Made by a program: the position numbers and the translations under genes. DNA of 13,104 bases from assembly GCA_050944915.1 (NCBI GenBank), contig JBMNRY010000060.1, positions 1 through 13,104 on the forward strand. Reading direction: 5' to 3'. The notes below the pieces were generated by a model. The model was not told the DNA's origin, did not search any database, and saw only the letters and a program-made list of their open reading frames with translations. Positions within the stretch are counted from its first letter, which is position 1. The number at the start of each line of letters is the position of its first letter. This stretch comes from JBMNRY01 sp050944915 (GTDB taxonomy: Bacteria > Bacillota > Limnochordia > JAAZLZ01). This document shows positions 1 through 6,908 of this stretch, piece after piece.

Positions 1-2
1 GC

Positions 3-293
3 TCGGCTAGTCTGGAAATGATGGAAAAGGCAATTTTGGCCGGATATCGTTTAGGTGGTGGAAGAAAGGAGGATTTCATTTTCATCGATACCCTGCCTTA
101 CGTAAATTCCTATATGCGCTTGGGCGGGTTTTTGTCCCGGGCCTTGGGACTGGTGGCTTGGGGCCGTCCGGTGGTCATCAAGGGAACCCAACGGGCCTAT
201 CCCCATTTGGTCCGATTGGTACGGGAGATCTGGGCCCAGATAGACCAAGATGGAAGGAAATTGGGAATAGAAAGCGAATTTAGCCTCCAGTAG
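3..293 (+). CDS. C-terminal part of an unrecognised protein (5' end outside window)
   Basis: The reading frame is open from the first full codon at position 3 to a TAG at 291-293, so this is the 3' end of a gene that starts upstream. An ATG at 18 is available, but nothing resembling a ribosome binding site precedes it and the frame stays open to the edge, so it is probably internal. The roughly 96 visible residues are soluble-looking and basic, with a Gly-rich stretch (GYRLGGG), a hydrophobic FIFIDTLPYV segment, and a conserved-looking tail around GRPVVIKGTQRAYPHLVR. I do not recognise the family. In Bacillota the gene upstream of der is often a YIEGIA-domain protein (B. subtilis YphB/SeaA, spore envelope) or its small partner. 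Position alone makes a YIEGIA-type protein possible, but the YIEGIA motif itself is not in the visible part. Confidence 0.7.
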   Translation, partial: SASLEMMEKAILAGYRLGGGRKEDFIFIDTLPYVNSYMRLGGFLSRALGLVAWGRPVVIKGTQRAYPHLVRLVREIWAQIDQDGRKLGIESEFSLQ

Positions 294-299
294 GTACTT

Positions 300-322
300 C
301 CCGGGGATCCCCCGGGCCTTTT
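300..322 (+). terminator. Short GC hairpin, weak intrinsic terminator
   Basis: Bases 300-306 (CCCGGGG) pair fully with 310-316 (CCCCGGG) around a 3-base loop, giving a 7-bp all-GC stem seven bases after the stop codon at 291-293. It is followed by CC and only four T residues (319-322), so termination may be partial. It separates the unknown upstream gene from the DUF512-der-plsY-gpsA cluster. Confidence 0.45.
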
Positions 323-343
323 CCGTTAGTGAGGATGATGGTT

Positions 344-1642
344 ATGGCTGTGATTGTCGGCGTTCAAAGGGCAAGTATCGCTGAGGAATTAGAGATTACC
401 CCCGGGGATCGTTTGCTGGCCATCAATGGCGTGGAAGCCAAAGATTGGCTCCATTATCAAGAAGAACAAACTAAAGATTATGTAGAAATCCTCATCGCTA
501 AGGAGTCGGGCGGGGAGGTCCTCTTTGAGATCGAAAAGGATCCCACCGAAGACATCGGTTTAGAATTTGACTCCTTCCTCTTCGATGGTTGTCGGGTTTG
601 TCGCAACAAATGTCTCTTTTGTTTCGTCGATCAATTGCCCCCGGGGATGCGCAAGAATCTCTACGTCAAGGATGATGATTATCGCTTATCCTTCCTGCAG
701 GGAACCTTCATCACCTTGACCAACCTTAACGGTCGGGATTGGCAGCGGATTGGCGACCAGCGGCTCAGCCCTTTATATATTTCTGTCCATAGTATCGATC
801 CCGATGTCCGGGAAAGACTCTTAGGCAATCCCCGGGCCCGCTTAATAGGCCAGCAGATCCAATGGTTGGCCGCAGAGGGGATTTCTTTCCATGCTCAAAT
901 CGTCCTCTGCCCGGAGATCAACGATGGGTCGGTCTTGGAAGATACTATTGGGTATTTATATCGGTGTCATCCGGCTCTGGTTTCCTTGGCGATAGTGCCC
1001 GTAGGTTTGACCAAGTATAGCAACCGGCAATTGCGGGCTTTTACCGTCGATGAAGCTCGAGACATCATCACCGGTGTGGAAAAATGGCAGGCCAAGGCCC
1101 AAAGGGAGTTGGGTACCAGGTTAGTGTGGGCTGCCGATGAGTTTTACCTGCAAGGCCAGTTACCCCTACCTCCTTGGGAAACTTATGAAGGATTTCCCCA
1201 GTATGAGAATGGGGTGGGTATTGGGGCCACCTTTCTAAGGGAAATGGAAGAGATCAATTGGGATGCTTATCGGCATTTGGAAGGTCAAAGGGTTTTGCTA
1301 GCCACCGGTAGGCTGGCGGCTCCTTTAATCGGTGCCTTCGCGGCCCGTTTGGGAACCATCGGTATCGAGGCCCAGGTGCTGGAATTAAGCAACGACTATT
1401 TTGGCCCCCAAACCACCGTTGCCGGACTTTTGACGGGCCGTGATTACCTGCGTTTAACTGACCTAAAGGAGCAGGGCCCCCTTTTCCTGTCGGCGATGAG
1501 TCTGAAGCGGGGTGGAAATATTTTCTTAGATGATGTATCGTTAGAGGAGCTGGGAGAAGGTTTACAAAGGGAGATTTATCCCGTCCAAGGGCCCGAGGAA
1601 GTATTACAGGTGTTGGTAGGAAGGAGTAACGGGAATGGGTAA
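344..1642 (+). CDS. DUF512 family protein with PDZ-like domain and radical-SAM-type cysteine motif
   Basis: This 432-residue protein matches the DUF512 family, conserved beside der in many Bacillota and also present in cyanobacteria. Residues about 1-60 resemble a PDZ-type domain (ITPGDRLLAINGVEA). Then come Cys83, Cys86, Cys90 and Cys93, in which Cys86-X3-Cys90-X2-Cys93 fits the 4Fe-4S motif of radical SAM enzymes. The family signature FCFVDQLPPGMR and DDDYRLSFLQGTF follow, and the C-terminal half is the DUF512 region. Four in-frame starts exist (GTG 329, ATG 335, ATG 338, ATG 344). I chose ATG 344 because GAGG at 331-334 lies nine bases upstream and the protein then starts directly at the PDZ-like fold. 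The 3' end overlaps der by eight bases, so the two are translationally coupled. The biochemical role of the family is unknown; an Fe-S or radical SAM function is inferred from the cysteines. Confidence 0.9.
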   Translation: MAVIVGVQRASIAEELEITPGDRLLAINGVEAKDWLHYQEEQTKDYVEILIAKESGGEVLFEIEKDPTEDIGLEFDSFLFDGCRVCRNKCLFCFVDQLPPGMRKNLYVKDDDYRLSFLQGTFITLTNLNGRDWQRIGDQRLSPLYISVHSIDPDVRERLLGNPRARLIGQQIQWLAAEGISFHAQIVLCPEINDGSVLEDTIGYLYRCHPALVSLAIVPVGLTKYSNRQLRAFTVDEARDIITGVEKWQAKAQRELGTRLVWAADEFYLQGQLPLPPWETYEGFPQYENGVGIGATFLREMEEINWDAYRHLEGQRVLLATGRLAAPLIGAFAARLGTIGIEAQVLELSNDYFGPQTTVAGLLTGRDYLRLTDLKEQGPLFLSAMSLKRGGNIFLDDVSLEELGEGLQREIYPVQGPEEVLQVLVGRSNGNG

Positions 1643-2948
1643 GCCATTGGTAGCCATCGTGGGACGACCCAATGTAGGAAAATCGGCCCTATTTAATCGC
1701 TTGATTCAGCGCCGGCTGGCCATCGTCGAAGGGGAGCCCGGCATTACCAGGGATCGCCTTTATGCCGAGTGCCATTGGCGGGGCCGTACCTTTGTCGTCG
1801 TCGATACCGGTGGACTCGATTTCGAGGAGGAAGGCATGGCCCAATTGGTTACCCTCCAGGCTCAATACGCCATTGAAGAGGCGGATTTGCTGCTATTTGT
1901 GGTCGATAGCCGCCAGGGCCTTACCGTTCAGGACGAGGAAATCGCCCAGCTGTTACGACATGTGCAAAAACCCATCATCTTAGTGGCTAATAAGGTCGAT
2001 CATCGGGAATTAGAGCATGATATTTTCGAATTCTACAATTTGGGTTTAGGTGATCCCTTTCCCATCGCCGCGGAAGCAGGCCGCAACATCGGGGATCTCC
2101 TCGATAAAATCATCGAATCCCTGCCTGGGGATTTGCCAGAAGAGGAGCCTGCCGATGATCGTTTGAAGATCGCCATCGTCGGCAAGCCCAATGTGGGTAA
2201 GTCTTCGCTGGTAAACACCCTCATCGGAGGGGATAGGGTGATCGTCAGCGATATCCCGGGCACCACTAGGGATGCCATCGATACCCCCTTTCGCCGCCAT
2301 GGGAAAGATTATGTTTTAATCGATACGGCGGGGATGAGGCGCAAAGGTCGGATCGATGATGCCGTCGAAAGGTATAGTGTTTTTCGTTCCCTGCGGGCCG
2401 TCGAACGGGCCGATGTCTGCCTGTTGATGATCGATGCCACCACGGGAGTGACGGAACAAGACCAACGGATCGCCGGTTTTGTCCATGAATCGGGGAAAGG
2501 GAACATAATCGTCATTAATAAATGGGATTTGGTGGAGAAGGATTCTAATACCATGGTTGAGTATGAACGGGAGTATCGCCGTCAGCTGGCTTTTCTCCAT
2601 TATGCCCCCATGATTTTCATTTCCGCCAAGACCGGTCGACGGTTGCCCCAAATGTTGGATCTAGTTGATTATGTCCACGAGCAGACCAATATAAGGATCA
2701 GCACTGGCAAATTGAACGACTTGCTCCATGAAGCGGCGGCCCAGGTGCAGCCACCGATGAAGAAGGGCGTCCGTCTCAAGCTTTTTTATGCCGTGCAGGC
2801 CCAGGTCAAACCGCCCACATTCATCCTCTTTGTCAATAACCCCGATTTGTTTCATTTTTCCTACCGCCGCTATTTAGAAAATCGGCTCCGGGAGCATTAT
2901 GGGTTCCACGGCAGTCCCATTGTGATCAAAGCCAAGCCTAGGAGTTAG
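1635..2948 (+). CDS. der: Ribosome-associated double GTPase Der (EngA)
   Basis: Der is an essential GTPase that acts in maturation of the 50S ribosomal subunit. The 437-residue protein has the family's diagnostic tandem G domains. The first carries the P-loop GRPNVGKS at residues 10-17, DTGG at 57-60 and NKVD at 119-122. The second carries GKPNVGKS at 183-190, DTAG at 230-233 and NKWD at 295-298, followed by ISAKTG. Residues from about 353 form the C-terminal KH-like domain. In the first G domain the G5 position reads AAEAG where SAE is usual, a mild change. ATG 1635 is preceded by AAGGAG at 1621-1626, eight bases away, inside the end of the DUF512 gene. Length is typical of the family (about 435-490 residues). 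Identity is secure. Confidence 0.98.
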   Translation: MGKPLVAIVGRPNVGKSALFNRLIQRRLAIVEGEPGITRDRLYAECHWRGRTFVVVDTGGLDFEEEGMAQLVTLQAQYAIEEADLLLFVVDSRQGLTVQDEEIAQLLRHVQKPIILVANKVDHRELEHDIFEFYNLGLGDPFPIAAEAGRNIGDLLDKIIESLPGDLPEEEPADDRLKIAIVGKPNVGKSSLVNTLIGGDRVIVSDIPGTTRDAIDTPFRRHGKDYVLIDTAGMRRKGRIDDAVERYSVFRSLRAVERADVCLLMIDATTGVTEQDQRIAGFVHESGKGNIIVINKWDLVEKDSNTMVEYEREYRRQLAFLHYAPMIFISAKTGRRLPQMLDLVDYVHEQTNIRISTGKLNDLLHEAAAQVQPPMKKGVRLKLFYAVQAQVKPPTFILFVNNPDLFHFSYRRYLENRLREHYGFHGSPIVIKAKPRS

Positions 2949-2961
2949 TGGAGGGAGAGTA

Positions 2962-3564
2962 ATGCCTGATCTCATATTAATCATCGTAGCCTATTTCATC
3001 GGTAATATTAGTTCCGGCTATCTAGTGGGCCGGCTGAAAAACATCGATATTCGGCAATACGGTTCTGGAAACATCGGCGCGACCAACGTTTTACGTACCT
3101 TAGGTGTCTTGCCTTCCTTGATGACCCTCGTCCTCGATGTGGGCAAGGGCGTTGTAGCAGTCCTTTTGGCCGCTAGGTATGGTTCGGCTCCATGGATTCC
3201 GGCGTTAGCCGGTGTTTTTGCCATCATCGGCCATATCTGGCCTGTTTTTTTAGGATTTCGAGGCGGTCGAGGTGTAGCCACTGCCTTTGGCGTTGTCTTA
3301 GCCCTGATGCCCATGGTGGCCCTTTTTATCGCCGTTGTGTGGTTGTTCTTAGTGTTCGTCACCCGCTATATTTCCGTCGGTTCCATCGGAGCCGCGGCCA
3401 GCCTACCCGTTGGTGCCTGGTTATTGGGCGAGTCAACCCAAATGATTATCATATCTGCGCTTTTAGGCATCTTAGTGATTTGGCGCCATCGGCCGAACAT
3501 GCAACGTTTATTGGCTGGGGAAGAATTCAAGATCGGGCAACGGGTCCCTGCAGAAAAGCGGTGA
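2962..3564 (+). CDS. plsY: Glycerol-3-phosphate acyltransferase PlsY (acyl-phosphate dependent)
   Basis: PlsY is an integral membrane enzyme that transfers an acyl group from acyl-phosphate to sn-glycerol-3-phosphate, making lysophosphatidic acid, the first step of phospholipid synthesis in most Gram-positive bacteria. The 200-residue protein is almost entirely hydrophobic helices. It shows the three conserved loops: GSGNIGATNVLRTLG at residues 34-48, DVGKG at 59-63, and HIWPVFLGFRGGRGVATAFG at 91-110. The ATG at 2962 follows a GAGGGAG ribosome binding site (2951-2957), and the gap after der is 13 bases. The TGA stop overlaps the GTG start of gpsA, whose product makes the acyltransferase's substrate, so the pair is functionally and translationally linked. 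Confidence 0.97.
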   Translation: MPDLILIIVAYFIGNISSGYLVGRLKNIDIRQYGSGNIGATNVLRTLGVLPSLMTLVLDVGKGVVAVLLAARYGSAPWIPALAGVFAIIGHIWPVFLGFRGGRGVATAFGVVLALMPMVALFIAVVWLFLVFVTRYISVGSIGAAASLPVGAWLLGESTQMIIISALLGILVIWRHRPNMQRLLAGEEFKIGQRVPAEKR

Positions 3565-4592
3565 AGCCATTGGATACCCAAAGGGTGCTGATCATCGGTG
3601 CCGGTGGTTGGGGCACTGCCCTAGCCATTTTACTAGCCAATAAGGGTTATGATGTTTGGTTGTGGGGGCGCAACGAGGGGCGCATGGCTCAGATGGAGCA
3701 GACCAGGGAAAACAGCCTTTATTTGCCTGGGATCCCTCTACCCGAGGGGGTCCGACCTATAAGCGGCCCTGTGGCTTCTTGTCCGTCGGTGGGCGCAGTC
3801 TTGTTAACGGTTCCTTCCCAGGGCCTGCGGGGGATCCTCAGGGAGTTTAAAGACTATCTGTCCCAGAGGGATTTGATCATCAATGGGGCCAAAGGCTTAG
3901 AGCGGGGCTCTTTGTTACGTCTATCCCAGGTCATCGAGGAAGAATTGCCCGGTTCACGACGGCGGCTAGCGGTCTTATCGGGTCCTAACCATGCGGAAGA
4001 AATAGGCCAAGGTTTGCCAGCCGCGGGTGTTGTGGCCGGTTATCAGCGGGAGACTACCATCAGGGCCCGTCAGTTGTTGATGTCTCCCACCTACCGGGTC
4101 TATTCCAACGATGATGTAGCGGGGGTGGAATTAGCGGGGGCCTTAAAAAATGTCATCGCCTTAGGAGCTGGTATGTGTCAAGGTTTAGGTCTAGGGGATA
4201 ATGCCCAAGGGGCGCTGATCACCCGGGGTATCACGGAAATCGCTCGGTTGGGGGTCCGGTTGGGAGCTCGTCCCCTTACCTTTTTGGGTTTGGCAGGGAT
4301 CGGTGATTTGATTGTTACCTGTACCAGCCAGTATAGTCGCAACGCTTGGGCAGGCAGGCAATTGGGTCAAGGTAAGAAGCTAGCCGATTTCCTGGCCTCC
4401 ACCCAAAAGGTCGTTGAAGGGATCCCTACGGTCCAGGCGGCGGTGGAATTGGCCCGTCTCCATCAGGTGGAGATGCCCATCACGACTACATTATATGAGA
4501 TTATTTATCACGATCGCTCGCCCTTAGAAAGCGTAAAAGCCTTGATGGAACGGGGAGCAAAGGGCGAGTTAGAAGATGTTTTAGATCTATAA
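3561..4592 (+). CDS. gpsA: NAD(P)-dependent glycerol-3-phosphate dehydrogenase
   Basis: GpsA reduces dihydroxyacetone phosphate to sn-glycerol-3-phosphate for phospholipid synthesis. The 343-residue protein has the N-terminal Rossmann fingerprint GAGGWG at residues 13-18, GAKGLE at 109-114, and SGPNHAEE at 140-147. The catalytic region is GALKNVIALGAG, with the expected active-site lysine at residue 196, followed by GLAGIGDLIVTC near 243-254. Upstream sequence in this frame is open to 3192, but it lies wholly inside plsY, so the start must be local. GTG 3561 overlaps the plsY stop as GTGA, typical of translational coupling; TTG 3570 is the alternative. Neither has a strong ribosome binding site. 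A terminator follows 20 bases after the stop and closes the operon. Confidence 0.96.
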   Translation: MKPLDTQRVLIIGAGGWGTALAILLANKGYDVWLWGRNEGRMAQMEQTRENSLYLPGIPLPEGVRPISGPVASCPSVGAVLLTVPSQGLRGILREFKDYLSQRDLIINGAKGLERGSLLRLSQVIEEELPGSRRRLAVLSGPNHAEEIGQGLPAAGVVAGYQRETTIRARQLLMSPTYRVYSNDDVAGVELAGALKNVIALGAGMCQGLGLGDNAQGALITRGITEIARLGVRLGARPLTFLGLAGIGDLIVTCTSQYSRNAWAGRQLGQGKKLADFLASTQKVVEGIPTVQAAVELARLHQVEMPITTTLYEIIYHDRSPLESVKALMERGAKGELEDVLDL

Positions 4593-4612
4593 GGATTGAC
4601 TTTTATGATGAG

Positions 4613-4666
4613 ATAGTCCCTCCCTGGACGCGCAAGACCAGGTAAAATGAGGGACTATTTCTTTTT
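4613..4666 (+). terminator. Strong intrinsic terminator after gpsA
   Basis: ATAGTCCCTC at 4613-4622 pairs perfectly over 10 bp with GAGGGACTAT at 4649-4658. Inside it a second stem, CCTGG (4623-4627) with CCAGG (4638-4642), stacks on the first. The run TTCTTTTT follows at 4659-4666. It ends the DUF512-der-plsY-gpsA transcript and insulates spoIVA from it. Confidence 0.88.
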
Positions 4667-4722
4667 GTCCCTGAATATAAGTTAGTATGCGGTGAGCAGC
4701 TGGCATTTTTGTCGTTAAGAGG

Positions 4723-4750
4723 TAATATTTCACGGTTTTTTCCATATAGA
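4723..4750 (+). promoter_or_regulatory. Probable sigma-E type promoter of spoIVA
   Basis: TAATATT at 4723-4729 resembles the sporulation sigma-E -35 element (core ATATT). CATATAGA at 4743-4750 resembles the -10 consensus CATACAnT, with six of seven defined positions or slightly fewer matched. The spacer is 13 bases, close to what is usual for this factor. The site lies about 57 bases before the spoIVA ATG and downstream of the gpsA terminator. In B. subtilis spoIVA is transcribed in the mother cell by sigma-E, so the position makes sense. This is a by-eye match, not a scored one. Confidence 0.5.
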
Positions 4751-4807
4751 TAGGTTGACAACAAGGGTGGCGAGGACGGAACTCAAATCGAGGGAGGGAA
4801 GAATTTG

Positions 4808-6286
4808 ATGGAAAAGTTTGACATTTTCCAGGATATTGCCGAACGGACTGGCGGCAGTATATACATCGGGGTCGTCGGGCCTGTGCGAACGGGCAAATCT
4901 ACTTTTATTAAGCGCTTTATGGATCTACTGGTTTTGCCCAACATCCAGAATCGACATGATAAAGAAAGGGCCCGGGATGCTTTGCCCCAAAGTGGGGCTG
5001 GGCGCACCATTATGACTACGGAACCGAAATTCGTTCCCGATGAGGCGGTGGAGGTCAGTATCCTCGATGAGCTGAAATTCAAGGTGCGTTTAGTCGATTG
5101 TGTCGGGTATTCGGTGGGTGGTGCCCTCGGTTATGAAGACGAAGGGGGCCCCCGGATGGTGCGCACTCCCTGGTTTGACCACGAAATCGCCTTCCAAGAG
5201 GCGGCGGAACTGGGGACACGCAAAGTGATCACCGAACATTCGACTTTAGGCTTAGTGGTGCTCACCGATGGTTCTATCACTGATATCGCCTATGAAAACT
5301 ATCTGGAAGCCCAACAACGAGTCATTGAAGAGCTGCAAGAGCTGGGTAAGCCCTTTGTTGTCTTGTTGAATTCCGTCCAACCGACTGCACCAAAGACCGT
5401 AGAACTGGCCCAATCCCTCCAGGAACAATTTGATGTGACGGTGCAGCCCATCGATTGTTTGCGGATGACCCAAGATGATATCGTTAATATCTTGCGGGAT
5501 ATTCTCTTTGAGTTCCCCATCAGAGAGGTAGGCGTTCGTTTTCCCCGCTGGGTGGATGAACTGGACCCCGATCATTGGTTAGCCGACAATTTTTATAAGG
5601 CTGTTTTCGAGACGGTAGAACAGATTACCCGTTTGCGGGATGTTCAAAGGGCTGTGGAACTGTTGGGAGAGTATGAATTTGTCGATAAGGCCCGCTTAAG
5701 CTCCCTAGAGCCAGGCACCGGTACGGCGACCATTGAGCTCAGGGCCCAAAGGGAACTCTTCTACCAGGTCTTAGGGGAAATGACCGGTGTGGATGTCAGT
5801 GGTGACCACCATCTGATCGGCTTGATGAAAGAGTTGGTCGTAGCGAAGAAAGCCTATGATAAAGTAGCCGATGCCTTAGAAGATGTTTATACTGTTGGAT
5901 ACGGTATCGTCGCTCCCTCAATGGATGATATCGCCTTCGATGAACCAGAGCTAATTCGGCAAGGCCACCGTTTTGGGATTCGTCTCAAAGCTTCTGCTCC
6001 TTCGATCCATATGATCCGCGCGGGAATTGTTACGGAAGTGACTCCCTTTGTCGGAACGGAACGGCAAGGGGAAGAAATGGTTCGCTATCTTTCCGAAGAA
6101 TTCGAGCGGGATCCGGAGCACATCTGGAAAACCGACTTCCTAGGCAAGTCCCTCCACGATTTGGTCCGGGAAGGGATCGCCAGCAAGCTACACCGCATGC
6201 CAGAGAATGCCCAGGAAAAACTCCAGGAGACTTTGAGTAAGATCATCAACGAAGGCAGTGGTGGTCTGATCTGTATCATATTATAG
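4808..6286 (+). CDS. spoIVA: Stage IV sporulation protein A, coat morphogenetic ATPase
   Basis: SpoIVA is the base-layer protein of the spore coat. In the mother cell it binds the forespore surface, hydrolyses ATP and polymerises irreversibly; it is also needed for cortex formation. The 492-residue length equals that of the B. subtilis protein as I recall it, and the similarity is clear from end to end. The N-terminus MEKFDIFQDIAERTGG is followed by Walker A GPVRTGKS at residues 24-31, the threonines of TIMTTEP at 70 and 71, and Walker B LVDCVGY with Asp97. The C-terminus INEGSGGLICIIL is the conserved membrane-localising end. ATG 4808 matches the family start. TTG 4805 is in frame three bases earlier and sits slightly better relative to GGAGG at 4793-4797. 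The gene has its own promoter region and is not in the upstream operon. spoVM, its usual partner, is not in the window. Confidence 0.98.
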   Translation: MEKFDIFQDIAERTGGSIYIGVVGPVRTGKSTFIKRFMDLLVLPNIQNRHDKERARDALPQSGAGRTIMTTEPKFVPDEAVEVSILDELKFKVRLVDCVGYSVGGALGYEDEGGPRMVRTPWFDHEIAFQEAAELGTRKVITEHSTLGLVVLTDGSITDIAYENYLEAQQRVIEELQELGKPFVVLLNSVQPTAPKTVELAQSLQEQFDVTVQPIDCLRMTQDDIVNILRDILFEFPIREVGVRFPRWVDELDPDHWLADNFYKAVFETVEQITRLRDVQRAVELLGEYEFVDKARLSSLEPGTGTATIELRAQRELFYQVLGEMTGVDVSGDHHLIGLMKELVVAKKAYDKVADALEDVYTVGYGIVAPSMDDIAFDEPELIRQGHRFGIRLKASAPSIHMIRAGIVTEVTPFVGTERQGEEMVRYLSEEFERDPEHIWKTDFLGKSLHDLVREGIASKLHRMPENAQEKLQETLSKIINEGSGGLICIIL

Positions 6287-6297
6287 GGGCAAGGCCG

Positions 6298-6326
6298 GGC
6301 CAGGGGCGCCAAAGGTCGGCCTGGCC
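6298..6326 (+). other. GC-rich hairpin after spoIVA
   Basis: GGCCAGG at 6298-6304 pairs with CCTGGCC at 6320-6326 around a 15-base loop, 12 bases past the spoIVA stop. There is no T-tract next to the stem; the nearest is TTTT at 6340-6343. It may be a weak terminator or a 3' end-protecting hairpin. The rest of the 167-base gap before hup shows no clear -35/-10 pair that I would defend. Confidence 0.4.
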
Positions 6327-6440
6327 AGCCCGTCTCATCTTTTGAGGTAGATCTCCTCCTGGTGCGGTGTTTTTTGGCATCGGGGATCATAATTTGCCAA
6401 GATGCTGGACAAGCTAATGCCGTAGTGGAGCGGGTTTAGG

Positions 6441-6449
6441 AGGAGGTGA
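6441..6449 (+). promoter_or_regulatory. Near-perfect ribosome binding site of hup
   Basis: AGGAGGTGA at 6441-6449 is the full anti-16S complement, four bases before GTG 6454 (seven from GGAGG). It fixes the GTG as the start and suggests strong translation, as expected for abundant HU protein. Confidence 0.85.
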
Positions 6450-6453
6450 AGAA

Positions 6454-6726
6454 GTGACGAAGGCAGAATTGGTTGACGCGGTGGCCACCGCTGCCGAATT
6501 AACGAAAAAGGATGCCGGTCGAGTTGTTGACGCTGTGTTTAACACCATCATCGAGGCTTTGGCCCGTGGCGAGAAGGTCCAGCTGGTGGGATTCGGTAGT
6601 TTTGAGGTCAGGCCCCGGGCCGCCCGTATGGGGCGCAACCCCCAAACGGGCGAAGAGATCCATATCCCGGCCCGTAATACCCCTTTGTTCAAACCAGGCA
6701 AGGCTTTGAAGGAGGCGGTACAATAA
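6454..6726 (+). CDS. hup: HU family DNA-binding protein
   Basis: HU is a small dimeric nucleoid protein that bends and compacts DNA with little sequence preference. The 90-residue length is exactly typical. The N-terminal helical part (TKAELVDAVATAAELTKKDA) forms the dimer body. GFGSFEVRPRAARMGRNPQTG and the following IPARNTPLFKPGK form the beta-arm region that clamps the minor groove, including the conserved Arg-Asn-Pro at its tip. Translation starts at GTG behind an excellent ribosome binding site. The gene following spoIVA is also HU (hbs) in B. subtilis, so the placement is conserved. A terminator follows directly. Identity is secure; whether it is the only HU gene of the organism cannot be seen. 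Confidence 0.97.
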   Translation: MTKAELVDAVATAAELTKKDAGRVVDAVFNTIIEALARGEKVQLVGFGSFEVRPRAARMGRNPQTGEEIHIPARNTPLFKPGKALKEAVQ

Positions 6727-6741
6727 ATTTTCGTTGAGAGC

Positions 6742-6766
6742 AGGGGCCCTGTTGCCCCTCTTTTTT
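6742..6766 (+). terminator. Intrinsic terminator of hup
   Basis: AGGGGC at 6742-6747 pairs with GCCCCT at 6754-6759 around a six-base loop, followed by C and six T residues (6761-6766). It lies 15 bases after the hup stop and separates hup from the hom operon. Confidence 0.85.
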
Positions 6767-6799
6767 GTGCTCAATTCCTTTAATCAACAGGAAAACGGT

Positions 6800-6855
6800 C
6801 CCCTTTGGGGAACATCTACTTTAATGCCCTCTTTTGGTTTCTTTCCCCCCTTTGG
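6800..6855 (+). repeat. Two direct copies of CCCCTTTGG upstream of hom
   Basis: The 9-mer CCCCTTTGG occurs at 6800-6808 and again at 6847-6855. The first copy is the left part of a small hairpin (TCCCC 6799-6803 with GGGGA 6807-6811). The second lies directly upstream of the extended -10 element. This could be a regulator site or coincidence; no known operator is recognised. Confidence 0.3.
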
Positions 6856-6857
6856 AA

Positions 6858-6866
6858 TGATATAAT
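6858..6866 (+). promoter_or_regulatory. Extended -10 promoter of the hom operon
   Basis: TGATATAAT at 6858-6866 is a perfect extended -10 element (TGnTATAAT) for the housekeeping sigma factor. The -35 region at 17 bases (TTTCTT, 6838-6843) is poor, as is common for extended -10 promoters; TTGGTT at 6834-6839 is better but too far (21 bases). Transcription would begin around 6873, leaving a leader of about 35 bases. That is too short for a T-box or riboswitch. Confidence 0.7.
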
Positions 6867-6908
6867 GTAGGCTGGATGTTTAGATAACCTTTACTGAGGT
6901 GGTGCCCT

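Noticed and set aside
2316..2651. 111-residue open frame on the minus strand inside der
   Set aside because: Antisense to both conserved second-G-domain motifs of Der; no independent support.
3018..3362. 114-residue open frame on the minus strand inside plsY
   Set aside because: Antisense to a clear membrane enzyme gene. The Lys/Thr/Pro-rich composition is what the reverse complement of hydrophobic codons produces.
3192..3560. Open frame extending gpsA upstream by 123 residues
   Set aside because: It lies entirely inside plsY in another frame, its translation is Arg/Ser/His-rich with no family similarity, and GpsA proteins start at the Rossmann strand. The local GTG at 3561 gives the normal length.
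6374..6393. TTGGCA and CATAAT as a hup promoter
   Set aside because: The spacer is only eight bases, far from the 16-18 needed, and no other partner at correct spacing was found for either element.
6727..6908. Riboswitch or T-box leader for the threonine/lysine operon
   Set aside because: The likely transcription start leaves about 35 bases before hom, and no T-box sequence, specifier stem or terminator/antiterminator pair is visible between the hup terminator and hom.
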